Source: UBA4416 sp035439445 (GTDB taxonomy: Bacteria; Bacteroidota; Bacteroidia; B-17B0; Aurantibacillaceae). Taken from it: 64,000 nucleotides of DNA. The position numbers were made by a program, and so were the translations under genes. Under the pieces are notes generated by a model. It was not told the DNA's origin. It saw nothing but the letters and a program-made list of their open reading frames with translations, and ran no database searches. Every line of letters begins with the position of its first letter. Positions within the stretch are counted from its first letter, which is position 1. The stretch is from assembly GCA_035439445.1 (NCBI GenBank), contig DAORKG010000003.1:1-64000 (forward strand). Reading direction: 5' to 3'. This document shows positions 19,085 to 27,812 of the stretch, in pieces.

Positions 19085-20797
19085 ATGAAAAAAATCTACA
19101 CTCTAGCAACAGCCGCATTTTTAAGCGTAGCTGCTATTGCACAAACTCCATTTTGGACATCAACCTCTTACAAAGGGGCATTTCCTGTAACTGATGGATT
19201 AACAGGGACAACTTCAAATAACTGGTTAGCTGGTTGGACAAACTGGGATCCTGAGAATGCGGTTTATCCTGCAACAACAACAACAATTACAGGTAACATT
19301 ACATCAAACACAACTTGGACATCTGGTAACACCTACTTATTAGTTGGTAATGTGGCTGTAACAAATAACGCTATACTAACTATTCAACCTGGTACAGTAA
19401 TTAGAGGGGATAAAAACTCAAAAGCGTGTTTAATTATTTCAAAAGGTTCGCAAATTAATGCAGTTGGAACAGCTACTAACCCAATTATTTTTACTTCAAA
19501 TGAGGATCCATCAGGTAACGGAAGAGCGCCTGCTGACTGGGGTGGTGTTGTATTATTAGGAAATGGAATAATTAATACAGCTTGTGCGACATGCCCTACA
19601 AGTCCAAAACAAAACTATATTGAAGGCTTCGCCACAACTTTTCCCGAAATCGCTTATGGTGGAAATAACAATGCTGATAATTCTGGTATTATGTCATACT
19701 GCCGTATTGAATTTGCAGGTGTAGCTTTATCTACAACTCCAAACTCTGAGTTAAACGGTTTAACAATGGGTGGTGTTGGTTCTGGGACACAAATTGATCA
19801 CATTCAGGTATCTTTTGGTGGAGATGATTCGTATGAATGGTTTGGTGGAGCTGTAGATGCAAAATACTTAGTATCTTTCAGAGGATTAGATGACGATTTT
19901 GATACTGACTTTGGTTATGCAGGGCGTGTTCAATTTGGTTTAATCGTAAGAGATAAAGATATCTCTGATGCAGCAGGCGACTCAAATGGATTTGAATCAG
20001 ATAATTTTAATCCAGGGATTGGTAGCTTACCTATTACAAAAGCAATTTTCTCTAATATCACTTCAATTGGACCGAAAAGAGATGGAACTACAGCTTTACC
20101 GGTAGGTGAAAAATTTGAAAGAGGTATCTTTACAAGAAGAAATACAGCTATTTCAGTACACAACTCAATTATTGTAGGATGGGAAAAAGGATGGCATGTA
20201 TCTGGTGCCACTACTTTTGATAACTATAATGCCAACTTAAATCTTGATTCAGCTGGTATTGTTCAAAATGTAATTATTGCAAGTAATATGTTCCCAAAAT
20301 TTGTAAATGATGCTGGTGGGGCTAACGCAACTTGGTATAATACTTACGCGGGTATTACTAATATCGATACAACAAAATCAGTATCGCAAATTGCATTTGT
20401 AAATGCTTTCCCAACTAACCTTGAAGATAATAGCGATTTCCGTTTGCAAGCATCATCTTCTGCTGCTACTGGTGCGGATTTCAGCAATCCTCAATTTGCA
20501 GGACAAGTTTTAAGTGTTAAAAATTTATCTAATCAAATAATAAATTCATTTGTTGTTTACCCTAACCCATCAAACGGAAATGCAAACGTATCATTTAATA
20601 TTGTTGAGAATAATACTGTAAACATTAACGTTTACGATGTATTAGGAAACTTAGTTTCTACTAACTCTGCAAATTCTTTTGAAAAAGGAAATCATACAGT
20701 TAACTTAAATACAGCAAACTTATCTAGCGGTATTTACACAGTATCATTAGAAATAAATGGTGCTAAAGAAACAAAAAAATTAATCATCAATAAATAA
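19085..20797 (+). CDS. T9SS-secreted beta-helix-like protein
   Basis: A 570-residue exported protein. It has a signal peptide (MKKIYTLATAAFLSVAAIAQ), a long repetitive beta-structure, and a T9SS sorting domain over the last 80 residues (VYPNPSNGNANVSF...). The motifs IQPGTVIRGDK, IFTSNEDP and DWGGVVLLGNG belong to a widespread Bacteroidota family of surface proteins with parallel beta-helix features, often encoded beside TonB receptors with carboxypeptidase-like domains. I know of no demonstrated activity. Acidic Asp/Gly runs (GDDSYEWFGG, GLDDDFDTDFG) could bind calcium. The gene sits between the TonB receptor and the degenerate regulator and ends in a strong terminator. Confidence 0.82.
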   Translation: MKKIYTLATAAFLSVAAIAQTPFWTSTSYKGAFPVTDGLTGTTSNNWLAGWTNWDPENAVYPATTTTITGNITSNTTWTSGNTYLLVGNVAVTNNAILTIQPGTVIRGDKNSKACLIISKGSQINAVGTATNPIIFTSNEDPSGNGRAPADWGGVVLLGNGIINTACATCPTSPKQNYIEGFATTFPEIAYGGNNNADNSGIMSYCRIEFAGVALSTTPNSELNGLTMGGVGSGTQIDHIQVSFGGDDSYEWFGGAVDAKYLVSFRGLDDDFDTDFGYAGRVQFGLIVRDKDISDAAGDSNGFESDNFNPGIGSLPITKAIFSNITSIGPKRDGTTALPVGEKFERGIFTRRNTAISVHNSIIVGWEKGWHVSGATTFDNYNANLNLDSAGIVQNVIIASNMFPKFVNDAGGANATWYNTYAGITNIDTTKSVSQIAFVNAFPTNLEDNSDFRLQASSSAATGADFSNPQFAGQVLSVKNLSNQIINSFVVYPNPSNGNANVSFNIVENNTVNINVYDVLGNLVSTNSANSFEKGNHTVNLNTANLSSGIYTVSLEINGAKETKKLIINK

Positions 20798-20810
20798 GAT
20801 TAACTTAAGC

Positions 20811-20843
20811 AAAGGCACGAACCATGGTTCGTGCCTTTCTTTA
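20811..20843 (+). terminator. Terminator between the beta-helix gene and the degenerate regulator
   Basis: A 28-nt perfect palindrome (arms AAAGGCACGAACCA / TGGTTCGTGCCTTT) is followed by a T-rich tract. The regulator ATG comes only a few bases later, so its transcription depends on read-through or on a promoter inside this short gap. Confidence 0.8.
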
Positions 20844-20846
20844 TAT

Positions 20847-21539
20847 ATGTTGCAACCATTTCACATAGCAGTTTGTTCTAATTCTGACTCAAGTGTAAAG
20901 AAAACCATTGAGTATTTAGAAGAAAAGAATTACAAAGTAACCTCCGTAAAATCCGACGAAGATCTACTTGATATTTTAACGCATGAACAAATTAATTTAG
21001 CTATCATAGAGTTGGATTATAAACATAAAGATGGTATTACAATTACTTCTGATATTCGTAATATCAAAAACATTGATCAACCATTTATTATTTTATTTTC
21101 CAATAAACAGGACGATTATATTCAGATTACCGCTTTTAATGCAGGTGCTGATGATTTTATCATATCTCCACTAAAACCAATACTTTTGGAGGCAAGAATA
21201 TCAACTCTAAAAAAGCGATTAGCTAACAGAGAACCTGAAACACTTGAGCAAATTAATAATGGCAATTTTTATGTTGACAAAGAACAATATCTAATTATTA
21301 CTCCTAAAGGTAAAATCAGTTTACCTCGAAAAGAATTTGAAATGGTGAACTTAATGTATCAAAACATTCATAAAACATTTACACGACAAGATTTTGCCAA
21401 ACTCATCTGGAACTCCCCTGAAGTGGCCAATAGCAGAACCATTGATATTCATATTCGTAATATTCGCCGTACGCTAGGAAACGATATTATTAAAACTACC
21501 AAAGGCGTAGGTTACACTATCAACCGCGATTTATTATAA
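20847..21539 (+). CDS. OmpR-family regulator with degenerate (pseudo-)receiver domain
   Basis: A 230-residue protein with receiver plus winged-helix architecture. Aligned to the intact regulator at 13569, every phosphorylation residue is changed. The acidic pair Asp-Asp becomes Ser11-Asn12, the phospho-acceptor Asp becomes Glu55 (seven residues before the conserved DG in both), and the conserved Lys becomes Ser107. The DNA-binding domain is well kept (KEFEMVNLMYQN..., SRTIDIHIRNIRRTLG, KTTKGVGYTINR). It therefore cannot be switched by the normal Asp-phosphate, and Glu at that position may mimic a phosphorylated state. It begins 4 nt after the terminator following the beta-helix gene and ends 2 nt from the convergent yitT gene. 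Confidence 0.85.
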   Translation: MLQPFHIAVCSNSDSSVKKTIEYLEEKNYKVTSVKSDEDLLDILTHEQINLAIIELDYKHKDGITITSDIRNIKNIDQPFIILFSNKQDDYIQITAFNAGADDFIISPLKPILLEARISTLKKRLANREPETLEQINNGNFYVDKEQYLIITPKGKISLPRKEFEMVNLMYQNIHKTFTRQDFAKLIWNSPEVANSRTIDIHIRNIRRTLGNDIIKTTKGVGYTINRDLL

Positions 21540-21541
21540 AC

Positions 21542-22531
21542 CTAATGTGCTAAAGGGCGTTTTTTAATCATGCCGCCTTTTGTGTCTTTTATCGTATTCA
21601 TCACCACAAAAGCATTAGGATCTATCTTCTCTATTTCTGTATTCAACTTATTCAATTCTAAACGTGTTACCACGGTGTACACAATATCAATTTCTTTTCC
21701 TTCTCCTCTTTTACCATAGCCTCTTTTACCCGAATAAACAGTTACTCCCCTACCCATGGTGTCAATAATCATTTGGCGAATTTCCTCGCTATGTGATGAC
21801 ACAATAGTTACACCATTATACTCTTCAATACCCAACACCACAAAATCCAAGGTTTTAGAAGCAGCTAAATACGTAATCATTGAATACAATGCCGACTCAA
21901 TTGATAAAAAATAAGCTGCAGCAGAGAATATCAAAATATTAATTCCAATAATCACATCTCCCATGGTTACTCCAAATTTACGACTCAAAAAAATAGCTAA
22001 TACCTCTGTACCATCAATCACGGCTCCACCTCTTACCGATAATCCAATACCCGAACCTAAAAAGAATCCTCCAAAAATAGCTACCAATAATTTATCTTTG
22101 GTTACTTCAGGAAAATGAATGGTTGCTAAACATATAGCCAAACCTGTTATAGCAATGGCTGTTTTAATAGCAAACTGTTTCCCAATAACTTTATATGCTA
22201 AAACTACAAATGGAACATTAATGCCTATTATTAATAAAGCTAAAGGGATTTGAGTGAGTTCAGTAAACAATAAGGAAATACCGGTTGCGCCTCCGTCGAT
22301 AAACTGACTTGGTAATAAAAAACTTTCTAAACCAAAGGCAGCAGAGCCAATTCCCAAAGCAATTAAAATAACATCTTTTAATACACGTTTGGCTAATAAC
22401 TTAAACTCCCTGTAAGCTTTAGCCATACGAAATTTTGAAAATTCCTGCTGATCTTTACCGAAAGAAGGAACATTCTTCTTCTTGCTGTTTACAACGGTTT
22501 GTATAACAACTTGTGTTAAAAAAGGATTCAT
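21542..22531 (-). CDS. YitT-family membrane protein (DUF161 plus DUF2179)
   Basis: A 329-residue integral membrane protein. A hydrophilic N-terminal segment (about 1-48) is followed by five to six membrane helices (about 50-220) containing FIDGGATGISLLF and GGAVIDGTEVLAIFLSRK, the paired glycine-rich YitT motifs. A soluble DUF2179 domain lies at the C-terminus (about 235-320). YitT proteins are thought to be transporters, but the substrate is not established. The first ATG gives an unusually long N-tail; a start at the internal Met36 (MAKAYREFK) is also possible. It is convergent with the degenerate regulator, with 2 nt between stops. Confidence 0.88.
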   Translation of the reverse strand: MNPFLTQVVIQTVVNSKKKNVPSFGKDQQEFSKFRMAKAYREFKLLAKRVLKDVILIALGIGSAAFGLESFLLPSQFIDGGATGISLLFTELTQIPLALLIIGINVPFVVLAYKVIGKQFAIKTAIAITGLAICLATIHFPEVTKDKLLVAIFGGFFLGSGIGLSVRGGAVIDGTEVLAIFLSRKFGVTMGDVIIGINILIFSAAAYFLSIESALYSMITYLAASKTLDFVVLGIEEYNGVTIVSSHSEEIRQMIIDTMGRGVTVYSGKRGYGKRGEGKEIDIVYTVVTRLELNKLNTEIEKIDPNAFVVMNTIKDTKGGMIKKRPLAH

Positions 22532-22605
22532 ATTACTGCATTTTATTATTGGTAAGATAATAAAAAAACTTTAGCTAAGAAAATTAAACTGCGAAGGAGG
22601 GTGTG

Positions 22606-23592
22606 TTAGTGGTAGGGCTTTTCATATCTCTCGTCTTTGCCTTCATAATCTGGTGATGAACAATAGTCGCAATGAAACCCGACGTCAAATGTTTTATAAG
22701 GCATTGTATTATGCATTGTCGCAGGAACATAAAAGTCTGTGAATAAAAAATGGTCGCCTGAAAAACTTCCGCAACTAGGACAAGTATTGGCTAAGTAACT
22801 TTCTCCTCTAGTTTTACTAAAGTGTTTTTTTATAATAACCCCATTGTCTTTTGCTAATTTTATTTCACTTTCCGAAAAACTGTCAGGGCCAGAGTGGCTA
22901 CAGTTTTCAGATAAAATAGCAATTTTCATTTCTGAAGGGCATCTCCAGCAATGACCATCTATAATTGTCATTGCTGATTTTCTTTGATAGTGGCCGCAAC
23001 TTTTACATTTCGGATTGTAGCATATTAAAACACGGTCAGGTTTTGCTATTTTGTTATCAATTTCATTTAACTCACTGTCTGAATTAAAATTTATTTGAAT
23101 TAAAACAATGTTATTTTCTCTGAAATATTTTATAGTTGATGCGTCAGGTTTATGAGTAACCACAACCTCAATAACAGCAAAAACTCTATCATTATTATCA
23201 AATAATGATATATCTGGTCTACACAATTTTAAGTCGTGTTCTATTTTTACCTTTCTTGTTTTTTTTAATAAATCTCCTTTATGCATTTCGCCGCAAAATA
23301 TACATCGCCAGCTAAAGTTAATAGGAGTGTTTTCGTTTATGCTCTTTTGTAGTTTTTCAGCAATACTATTTTTAGCAAGAAAATGTAAAGCTGTTTCGGG
23401 TGTACAATTAGGAGTTAATGTCTTGTGAGCGAAATGTGGTCTTTTAGAGTTTTTACCTGTATTACCACTTTTTCTAAGTAGTAATTCGTTATTGCATAAT
23501 GGACAGAAATAATTATTTCCTTTGTCTGCGTCGATAGCTTTTATTAGCTCTCCATCTTTGTTTTTGGCAATTGTATAAAGGATTTTTGTCAC
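22606..23592 (-). CDS. CoiA-like nuclease with several zinc ribbons
   Basis: A 328-residue protein resembling the competence protein CoiA family. The N-terminus holds a CPLC zinc ribbon followed by RPHFAHK, as in CoiA. The core LCRPDISLF...FAVIEVVVTHKP fits the D-(x)n-E-x-[VK] restriction-endonuclease-like active site (Asp in RPD, Glu in VIEV). At least three further Cys pairs occur towards the C-terminus (CKSCGH, CPSCGSFSG, CDYCSS), and these are not typical of short CoiA proteins. It is a single-gene unit between yitT and the AsmA gene and could be an accessory or defence-type nuclease. Confidence 0.7.
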   Translation of the reverse strand: MTKILYTIAKNKDGELIKAIDADKGNNYFCPLCNNELLLRKSGNTGKNSKRPHFAHKTLTPNCTPETALHFLAKNSIAEKLQKSINENTPINFSWRCIFCGEMHKGDLLKKTRKVKIEHDLKLCRPDISLFDNNDRVFAVIEVVVTHKPDASTIKYFRENNIVLIQINFNSDSELNEIDNKIAKPDRVLICYNPKCKSCGHYQRKSAMTIIDGHCWRCPSEMKIAILSENCSHSGPDSFSESEIKLAKDNGVIIKKHFSKTRGESYLANTCPSCGSFSGDHFLFTDFYVPATMHNTMPYKTFDVGFHCDYCSSPDYEGKDERYEKPYH

Positions 23593-23631
23593 GATGTTAT
23601 TTTGTCTTTAAGCCTTACCACTAACTAGCTT

Positions 23632-23660
23632 ATACCCGCCATAATATGGCGGGTATTTTT
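23632..23660. other. Perfect palindrome with T-tract on the plus strand
   Basis: Two 12-nt arms (ATACCCGCCATA / TATGGCGGGTAT, 23632-23643 and 23645-23656) are followed on the plus strand by TTTTTATTT. The flanking genes are both on the minus strand, where no T-tract follows the hairpin. It would therefore stop antisense transcription, or act as a hairpin at the 3' end of the AsmA transcript. Confidence 0.5.
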
Positions 23661-26487
23661 ATTTAGATGCTGCGGCTGCACTTTTAGCTTTAGCATCCTC
23701 TAATATTTTTTGGCTCTTAACTTCTGCCTCATCTAATATTTTTTGAGCCTGCTTATCGGCTTCTTTTTTAGCTAGCTCTGCCGCTTTTTTAGCTGCAATT
23801 TTAGCTATCGGATTCTTAACATCCTCCACCTGCTTATCCGCAGCTGCATAAGCCTCTGCTTTCAATTTATCAGAAGCTGTTTGCGCGTCGGCTTTAAGTT
23901 TTTCAACTTGTGCCTGTGCATCTGCTAATATTTTTTGTGCTTCTTCGTTAGCTTTATCTTTTACAGTGCCTACCAATTGGTCTTTTACAGTTCCTCCTGT
24001 CTCACCCGCTTTAGTTCCTGTTTTTACTGTAGGATTAGTAACAGTTCCACCAAATCCAACATTTACTTTTACGGTTTTAGGCATACTTAAATTGGTTCCC
24101 GCAGCTGCATTTGCTTGTCCTAATAAGCTACCAACCATATTGTTTGCCTGTGCACCAAACATTTCTGTAGGTACTGTCATTTTCCAATTATAATCAATGG
24201 TTTGATCAAAACCTGTAGAACCTGTAATTTCTGCATCTATCTTATCAATTTTTACTTTCACAGGGTTGCGTAAAAATACTCTACCATCTTTAAATTCATA
24301 ATCAGCAACTACATTTTGTAAAGTCAGATTTTTTAATTGCTCAATTTTTAAAGCTTCACCCAATTTTGTGAATGCAGGGAAACCACCAATAGATACACTA
24401 TTTGTTTTAAACACGCCATTACCATGTAAACTCGATAAAATTGGCGACATAGTTTGATCTAAATCTGCTTTAAAGTTTTCTAAAGTAGCAGTAAACATAC
24501 CTTTAGCGTATTGCCCAATTGGCGCTAATTTTTGCACGGTATTAAATGCCGCAAATGTTTTTTGAATATCAAAATTATCTACCTTAAAGGTTAAGTCAAC
24601 CGTAGGTTTTTTAGGATTAGTGGTTTCATAGTAACCATTCATTAACACCTTCCCTCCTAATAATCCTAAATTTAAATTCGTCATATCCACTTTTTGTTGA
24701 CGAACCACAATATTACCTACCATGTTATCAATGGTTAAATTATCGTACAATACTTTTACGAAATTGGCATTTAAATTAAAATCAATATTACCAGGCACTT
24801 CTGCAACAGTCATTGCTGCGGTGTCTGCTGCTGCAGGCTGAGCTGCGGCAGTTTCGGTAGTTGATGAACTCATCAGTTCATTTAAGTCCATAAAATTAGA
24901 TTGCACATTAAAGTTACCTTTAATTAATGAATCTTTAAAAATGTATTGCAAGAAATTATCAATTTTACCATTTGCTCTCACATCCGATTTACCCATCAAG
25001 GCATCAAATCCTGCTAACTCCACATATTGATTGGTGAAATTTAATTTCATCATGTTCAACATCACTGCATAAGGCAAAGTAGTTGTTTTGTAATTCATTT
25101 TATCAATTTCTAAACTACCTGCCATTTTAAATTTATCGTATTCTTTTTTATCAATACTGCTCATGCGTCCTGCCGCCGAAATATCAGCCTTCACAACACC
25201 ACTCATTTCATCACCTTTTTCTAAAGGCACAAATTCTTTTACTGAAGCCATATTGATAATACCTTTTATTTCTGCTGATAAATCAGGATCAGAAATTGGT
25301 GTTTTAACATGGGCCCACATATCGATTGGATTACCGGCCATTTCTAAATGAAATTTATTCACATCAACTACTGTTGCATCTAAATAATCTTTTTTATTTT
25401 CTACATGCACATCAATGTTAATGTTATTTACGGATTTAGGTAAAGAAGGATATTTAAACATGGCATTTGCAATACCTAAGTTAACTTCAAATGATGGGTA
25501 TGTATCGCTCTTACCATCAGCACTTGTGTGCATAGTTCCTGCAGCTTTACCATTTAATTTTAAGCTTCCTTCTGTTTTAACACTTGCAAAATCCTTACTG
25601 TAAACACTCGGGATTAATGATAAAATAGATTTAAACTCTGTTTGTTTTGCAGCAAATTTCAAATCCATTGTAATATCTTCCTTAGGCATCGATACAAAAC
25701 CATCAAAAGATAATCCCAGGTCGTTTAAACTTAATTCATTCTCTTTAAATGTAAATTTCATATTAGGCATATCCATATCGATATCTGCCTTAAAACGAGT
25801 TTTTGCTTTTGTTAAATAGCCAACACCTCCCATATCATATGACAATTCAGCTATTTCAAGCAAGTTACTTAATAGGAAATTATCCTGTGTAAAATCACCG
25901 CTCAAGGTATAATTCATGTCCTTTAATACAGCACTCATATTACCTTGCATATCATTGTAAGTAATATTAGCATGTTTGATTTCAAGTGATTTTAATTTTA
26001 AAGCAAATTTAGTTGCTGTAGTATCAGCAGGCGCAGCAGCTGTTGTATCAGAACTTGCTTTGGCAATATCCCAGTTGGCTTTACCATCATGCATTACAAT
26101 ACCATTAATTTTAGGCTCATCAATCACTAATGAATTTACCTGATATTTATCTCCACTGATTACGCTTTTAATATTCAAATCAAAAGACAATTCTTTGATA
26201 TAAGCAAGAGTATCTCCTTTAAATGGTTCAACATTAATAACACTAACGTTTTGAATTTTAAATCTAAAATCAGGGAAAGAACTAAACAGCGTTAAGTCAA
26301 AATCTCCAAAATCAACTTTAGCATTTAAATTATTATTGGCTTCGTCCTTAACAATTTGAACGATTTTATCCTTAAAAATAAAAGGCGCAATAATAATTAA
26401 TACTAAAAGAAGTAATAATGAAATACCACTCCATTTTAAAATTCTTTTTAATAAACTTTTCTTTGCTTTAGGTTGTTCTGAACTCAT
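23659..26487 (-). CDS. AsmA-family inner-membrane anchored protein with C-terminal coiled coil
   Basis: A 942-residue AsmA-like protein. It is anchored by one N-terminal membrane helix (about 17-40, LLLLLVLIIIAPFIF) and followed by a long beta-groove repeat region (about 45-840) in the periplasm. The segment starting NLNAKVDFGDFDLTLFSSFPDF is typical of Bacteroidota AsmA proteins. AsmA/TamB proteins are thought to form lipid-conducting grooves between the membranes. The last 100 residues are an Ala/Lys/Glu-rich coiled coil (repeated QKIL-[AD]-[DE]-A units), an unusual tail for the family. It follows the HisKA_2 kinase gene after 75 nt on the same strand. Confidence 0.87.
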   Translation of the reverse strand: MSSEQPKAKKSLLKRILKWSGISLLLLLVLIIIAPFIFKDKIVQIVKDEANNNLNAKVDFGDFDLTLFSSFPDFRFKIQNVSVINVEPFKGDTLAYIKELSFDLNIKSVISGDKYQVNSLVIDEPKINGIVMHDGKANWDIAKASSDTTAAAPADTTATKFALKLKSLEIKHANITYNDMQGNMSAVLKDMNYTLSGDFTQDNFLLSNLLEIAELSYDMGGVGYLTKAKTRFKADIDMDMPNMKFTFKENELSLNDLGLSFDGFVSMPKEDITMDLKFAAKQTEFKSILSLIPSVYSKDFASVKTEGSLKLNGKAAGTMHTSADGKSDTYPSFEVNLGIANAMFKYPSLPKSVNNINIDVHVENKKDYLDATVVDVNKFHLEMAGNPIDMWAHVKTPISDPDLSAEIKGIINMASVKEFVPLEKGDEMSGVVKADISAAGRMSSIDKKEYDKFKMAGSLEIDKMNYKTTTLPYAVMLNMMKLNFTNQYVELAGFDALMGKSDVRANGKIDNFLQYIFKDSLIKGNFNVQSNFMDLNELMSSSTTETAAAQPAAADTAAMTVAEVPGNIDFNLNANFVKVLYDNLTIDNMVGNIVVRQQKVDMTNLNLGLLGGKVLMNGYYETTNPKKPTVDLTFKVDNFDIQKTFAAFNTVQKLAPIGQYAKGMFTATLENFKADLDQTMSPILSSLHGNGVFKTNSVSIGGFPAFTKLGEALKIEQLKNLTLQNVVADYEFKDGRVFLRNPVKVKIDKIDAEITGSTGFDQTIDYNWKMTVPTEMFGAQANNMVGSLLGQANAAAGTNLSMPKTVKVNVGFGGTVTNPTVKTGTKAGETGGTVKDQLVGTVKDKANEEAQKILADAQAQVEKLKADAQTASDKLKAEAYAAADKQVEDVKNPIAKIAAKKAAELAKKEADKQAQKILDEAEVKSQKILEDAKAKSAAAASK

Positions 26488-26562
26488 GATAGTTTTATAA
26501 TAATATGTTATAAATTTATATAGTTTTGGTTAAATAATAAGGTTTTTTATTTCAACCAAATG

Positions 26563-27807
26563 TTAATTATTGTTGGTTTTAAATATCAGTTCAAAAGTGG
26601 TACCATTATCGGAAACGTAATTTGATTTACCATCTAGTTGATCTGTTAAGGCCTCAATCACGGTAATGCCCAGTGATTGTTTTTTATTGTAATCTACTGG
26701 CAAGCCTTTTCCGTTATCCTTCACTTTCATTAAAATTTTTCCTTTATCAGAACTGAAAGTCACAATGATTTCGCCTTCTTTTTGGTCTTTAAAAGCATGC
26801 TTATAACAATTAGTTAATAGTTCATTAAGTATCAATCCACAAGGTATTGCCGCATTTACATTTAATGATACGTTGTTAATGTGTGTTGTAACTTTAATAG
26901 AATTGGAAATTGTTGGATAAGACGATATAATTTCTGAAATTAATTCCTGAATATAATCTTCAAAATTAACATCCGTAAAATTATCGCTTTTATATAATCG
27001 GTTATGAATCAAAGCCATTGAACGCACCCTATTTCTACTTTCTATCAATACGTTTTTGGCGTCATCAGGTAAATTATCATTTAAGGTTAAACTAAATAAT
27101 CCGGAAATAATAGCCAGGTTGTTTTTTACTCTGTGGTGCAATTCGGCAATTAATAAATTTTTCTCTGCAAGTGCCTGCTTTATAGCAATCTCTGATTGTC
27201 GTTTTTCTTCAATTCGTAATATGTAGGAATAACTCTCATTTAAATTATTTTGAACCAACAAATACACAAAAAAACCAACTGCTGAAGCGCTGAATATCAA
27301 ATTAAACATAAACATCTGTGAGCGCTTATCGTCTGTTAAAAATTCACTTCTAAATAAATCATAGTGGGTAAAAACATTAATTGCCAAATAAGTAATAATA
27401 AGTAAGAAATGAAAAAGCATGGCTTTCTTATCCTCTCTCATATCAAAAATAAAAGCAATAGCCAGAATTAAAGGAAAGTGATACAAATAAGTACCGGAAA
27501 GAATACCTGAATAGGAATCGAAATAAAAAATAGCCGTACTAATTACAGTAAATAAAAACGAAATGGCAAAACGATGAAATTGAAGTTTGTTTAAATAAAA
27601 ACCAACTAAAGAAATAAATACCAAACTTTCTATGAGCAATGCAGAAAATGTATCACCCAAAACAAAATTATTGATTCCACTAAAAAGAAATACAAAAATG
27701 GAAATAGCGCTAAATTGATTAGTTAACTTAATACGTTTAACTAATATATCATCGTACTCAGGCCTTATACCAATAGAAGAAACGTAATTCCAGGTTCTTT
27801 TGAACAT
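26563..27807 (-). CDS. Membrane sensor histidine kinase, HisKA_2 type
   Basis: A 414-residue kinase. The N-terminal half has about six membrane helices (about 32-190) with little periplasmic sequence, so it likely senses a membrane or intramembrane signal. The dimerisation/phosphorylation site is LHHRVKNNL with phospho-His225, as in HisKA_2 kinases. A HATPase domain follows with an N-box (ILNELLTNCYKHAF) and a G1 box (VKDNGKGL). No response regulator is adjacent; HisKA_2 kinases often pair with unusual outputs. Its start is 5 nt from the stop of the OmpA gene, so it belongs to the TPR - OmpA - kinase transcription unit. Confidence 0.9.
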   Translation of the reverse strand: MFKRTWNYVSSIGIRPEYDDILVKRIKLTNQFSAISIFVFLFSGINNFVLGDTFSALLIESLVFISLVGFYLNKLQFHRFAISFLFTVISTAIFYFDSYSGILSGTYLYHFPLILAIAFIFDMREDKKAMLFHFLLIITYLAINVFTHYDLFRSEFLTDDKRSQMFMFNLIFSASAVGFFVYLLVQNNLNESYSYILRIEEKRQSEIAIKQALAEKNLLIAELHHRVKNNLAIISGLFSLTLNDNLPDDAKNVLIESRNRVRSMALIHNRLYKSDNFTDVNFEDYIQELISEIISSYPTISNSIKVTTHINNVSLNVNAAIPCGLILNELLTNCYKHAFKDQKEGEIIVTFSSDKGKILMKVKDNGKGLPVDYNKKQSLGITVIEALTDQLDGKSNYVSDNGTTFELIFKTNNN

Positions 27808-27812
27808 AGAAT

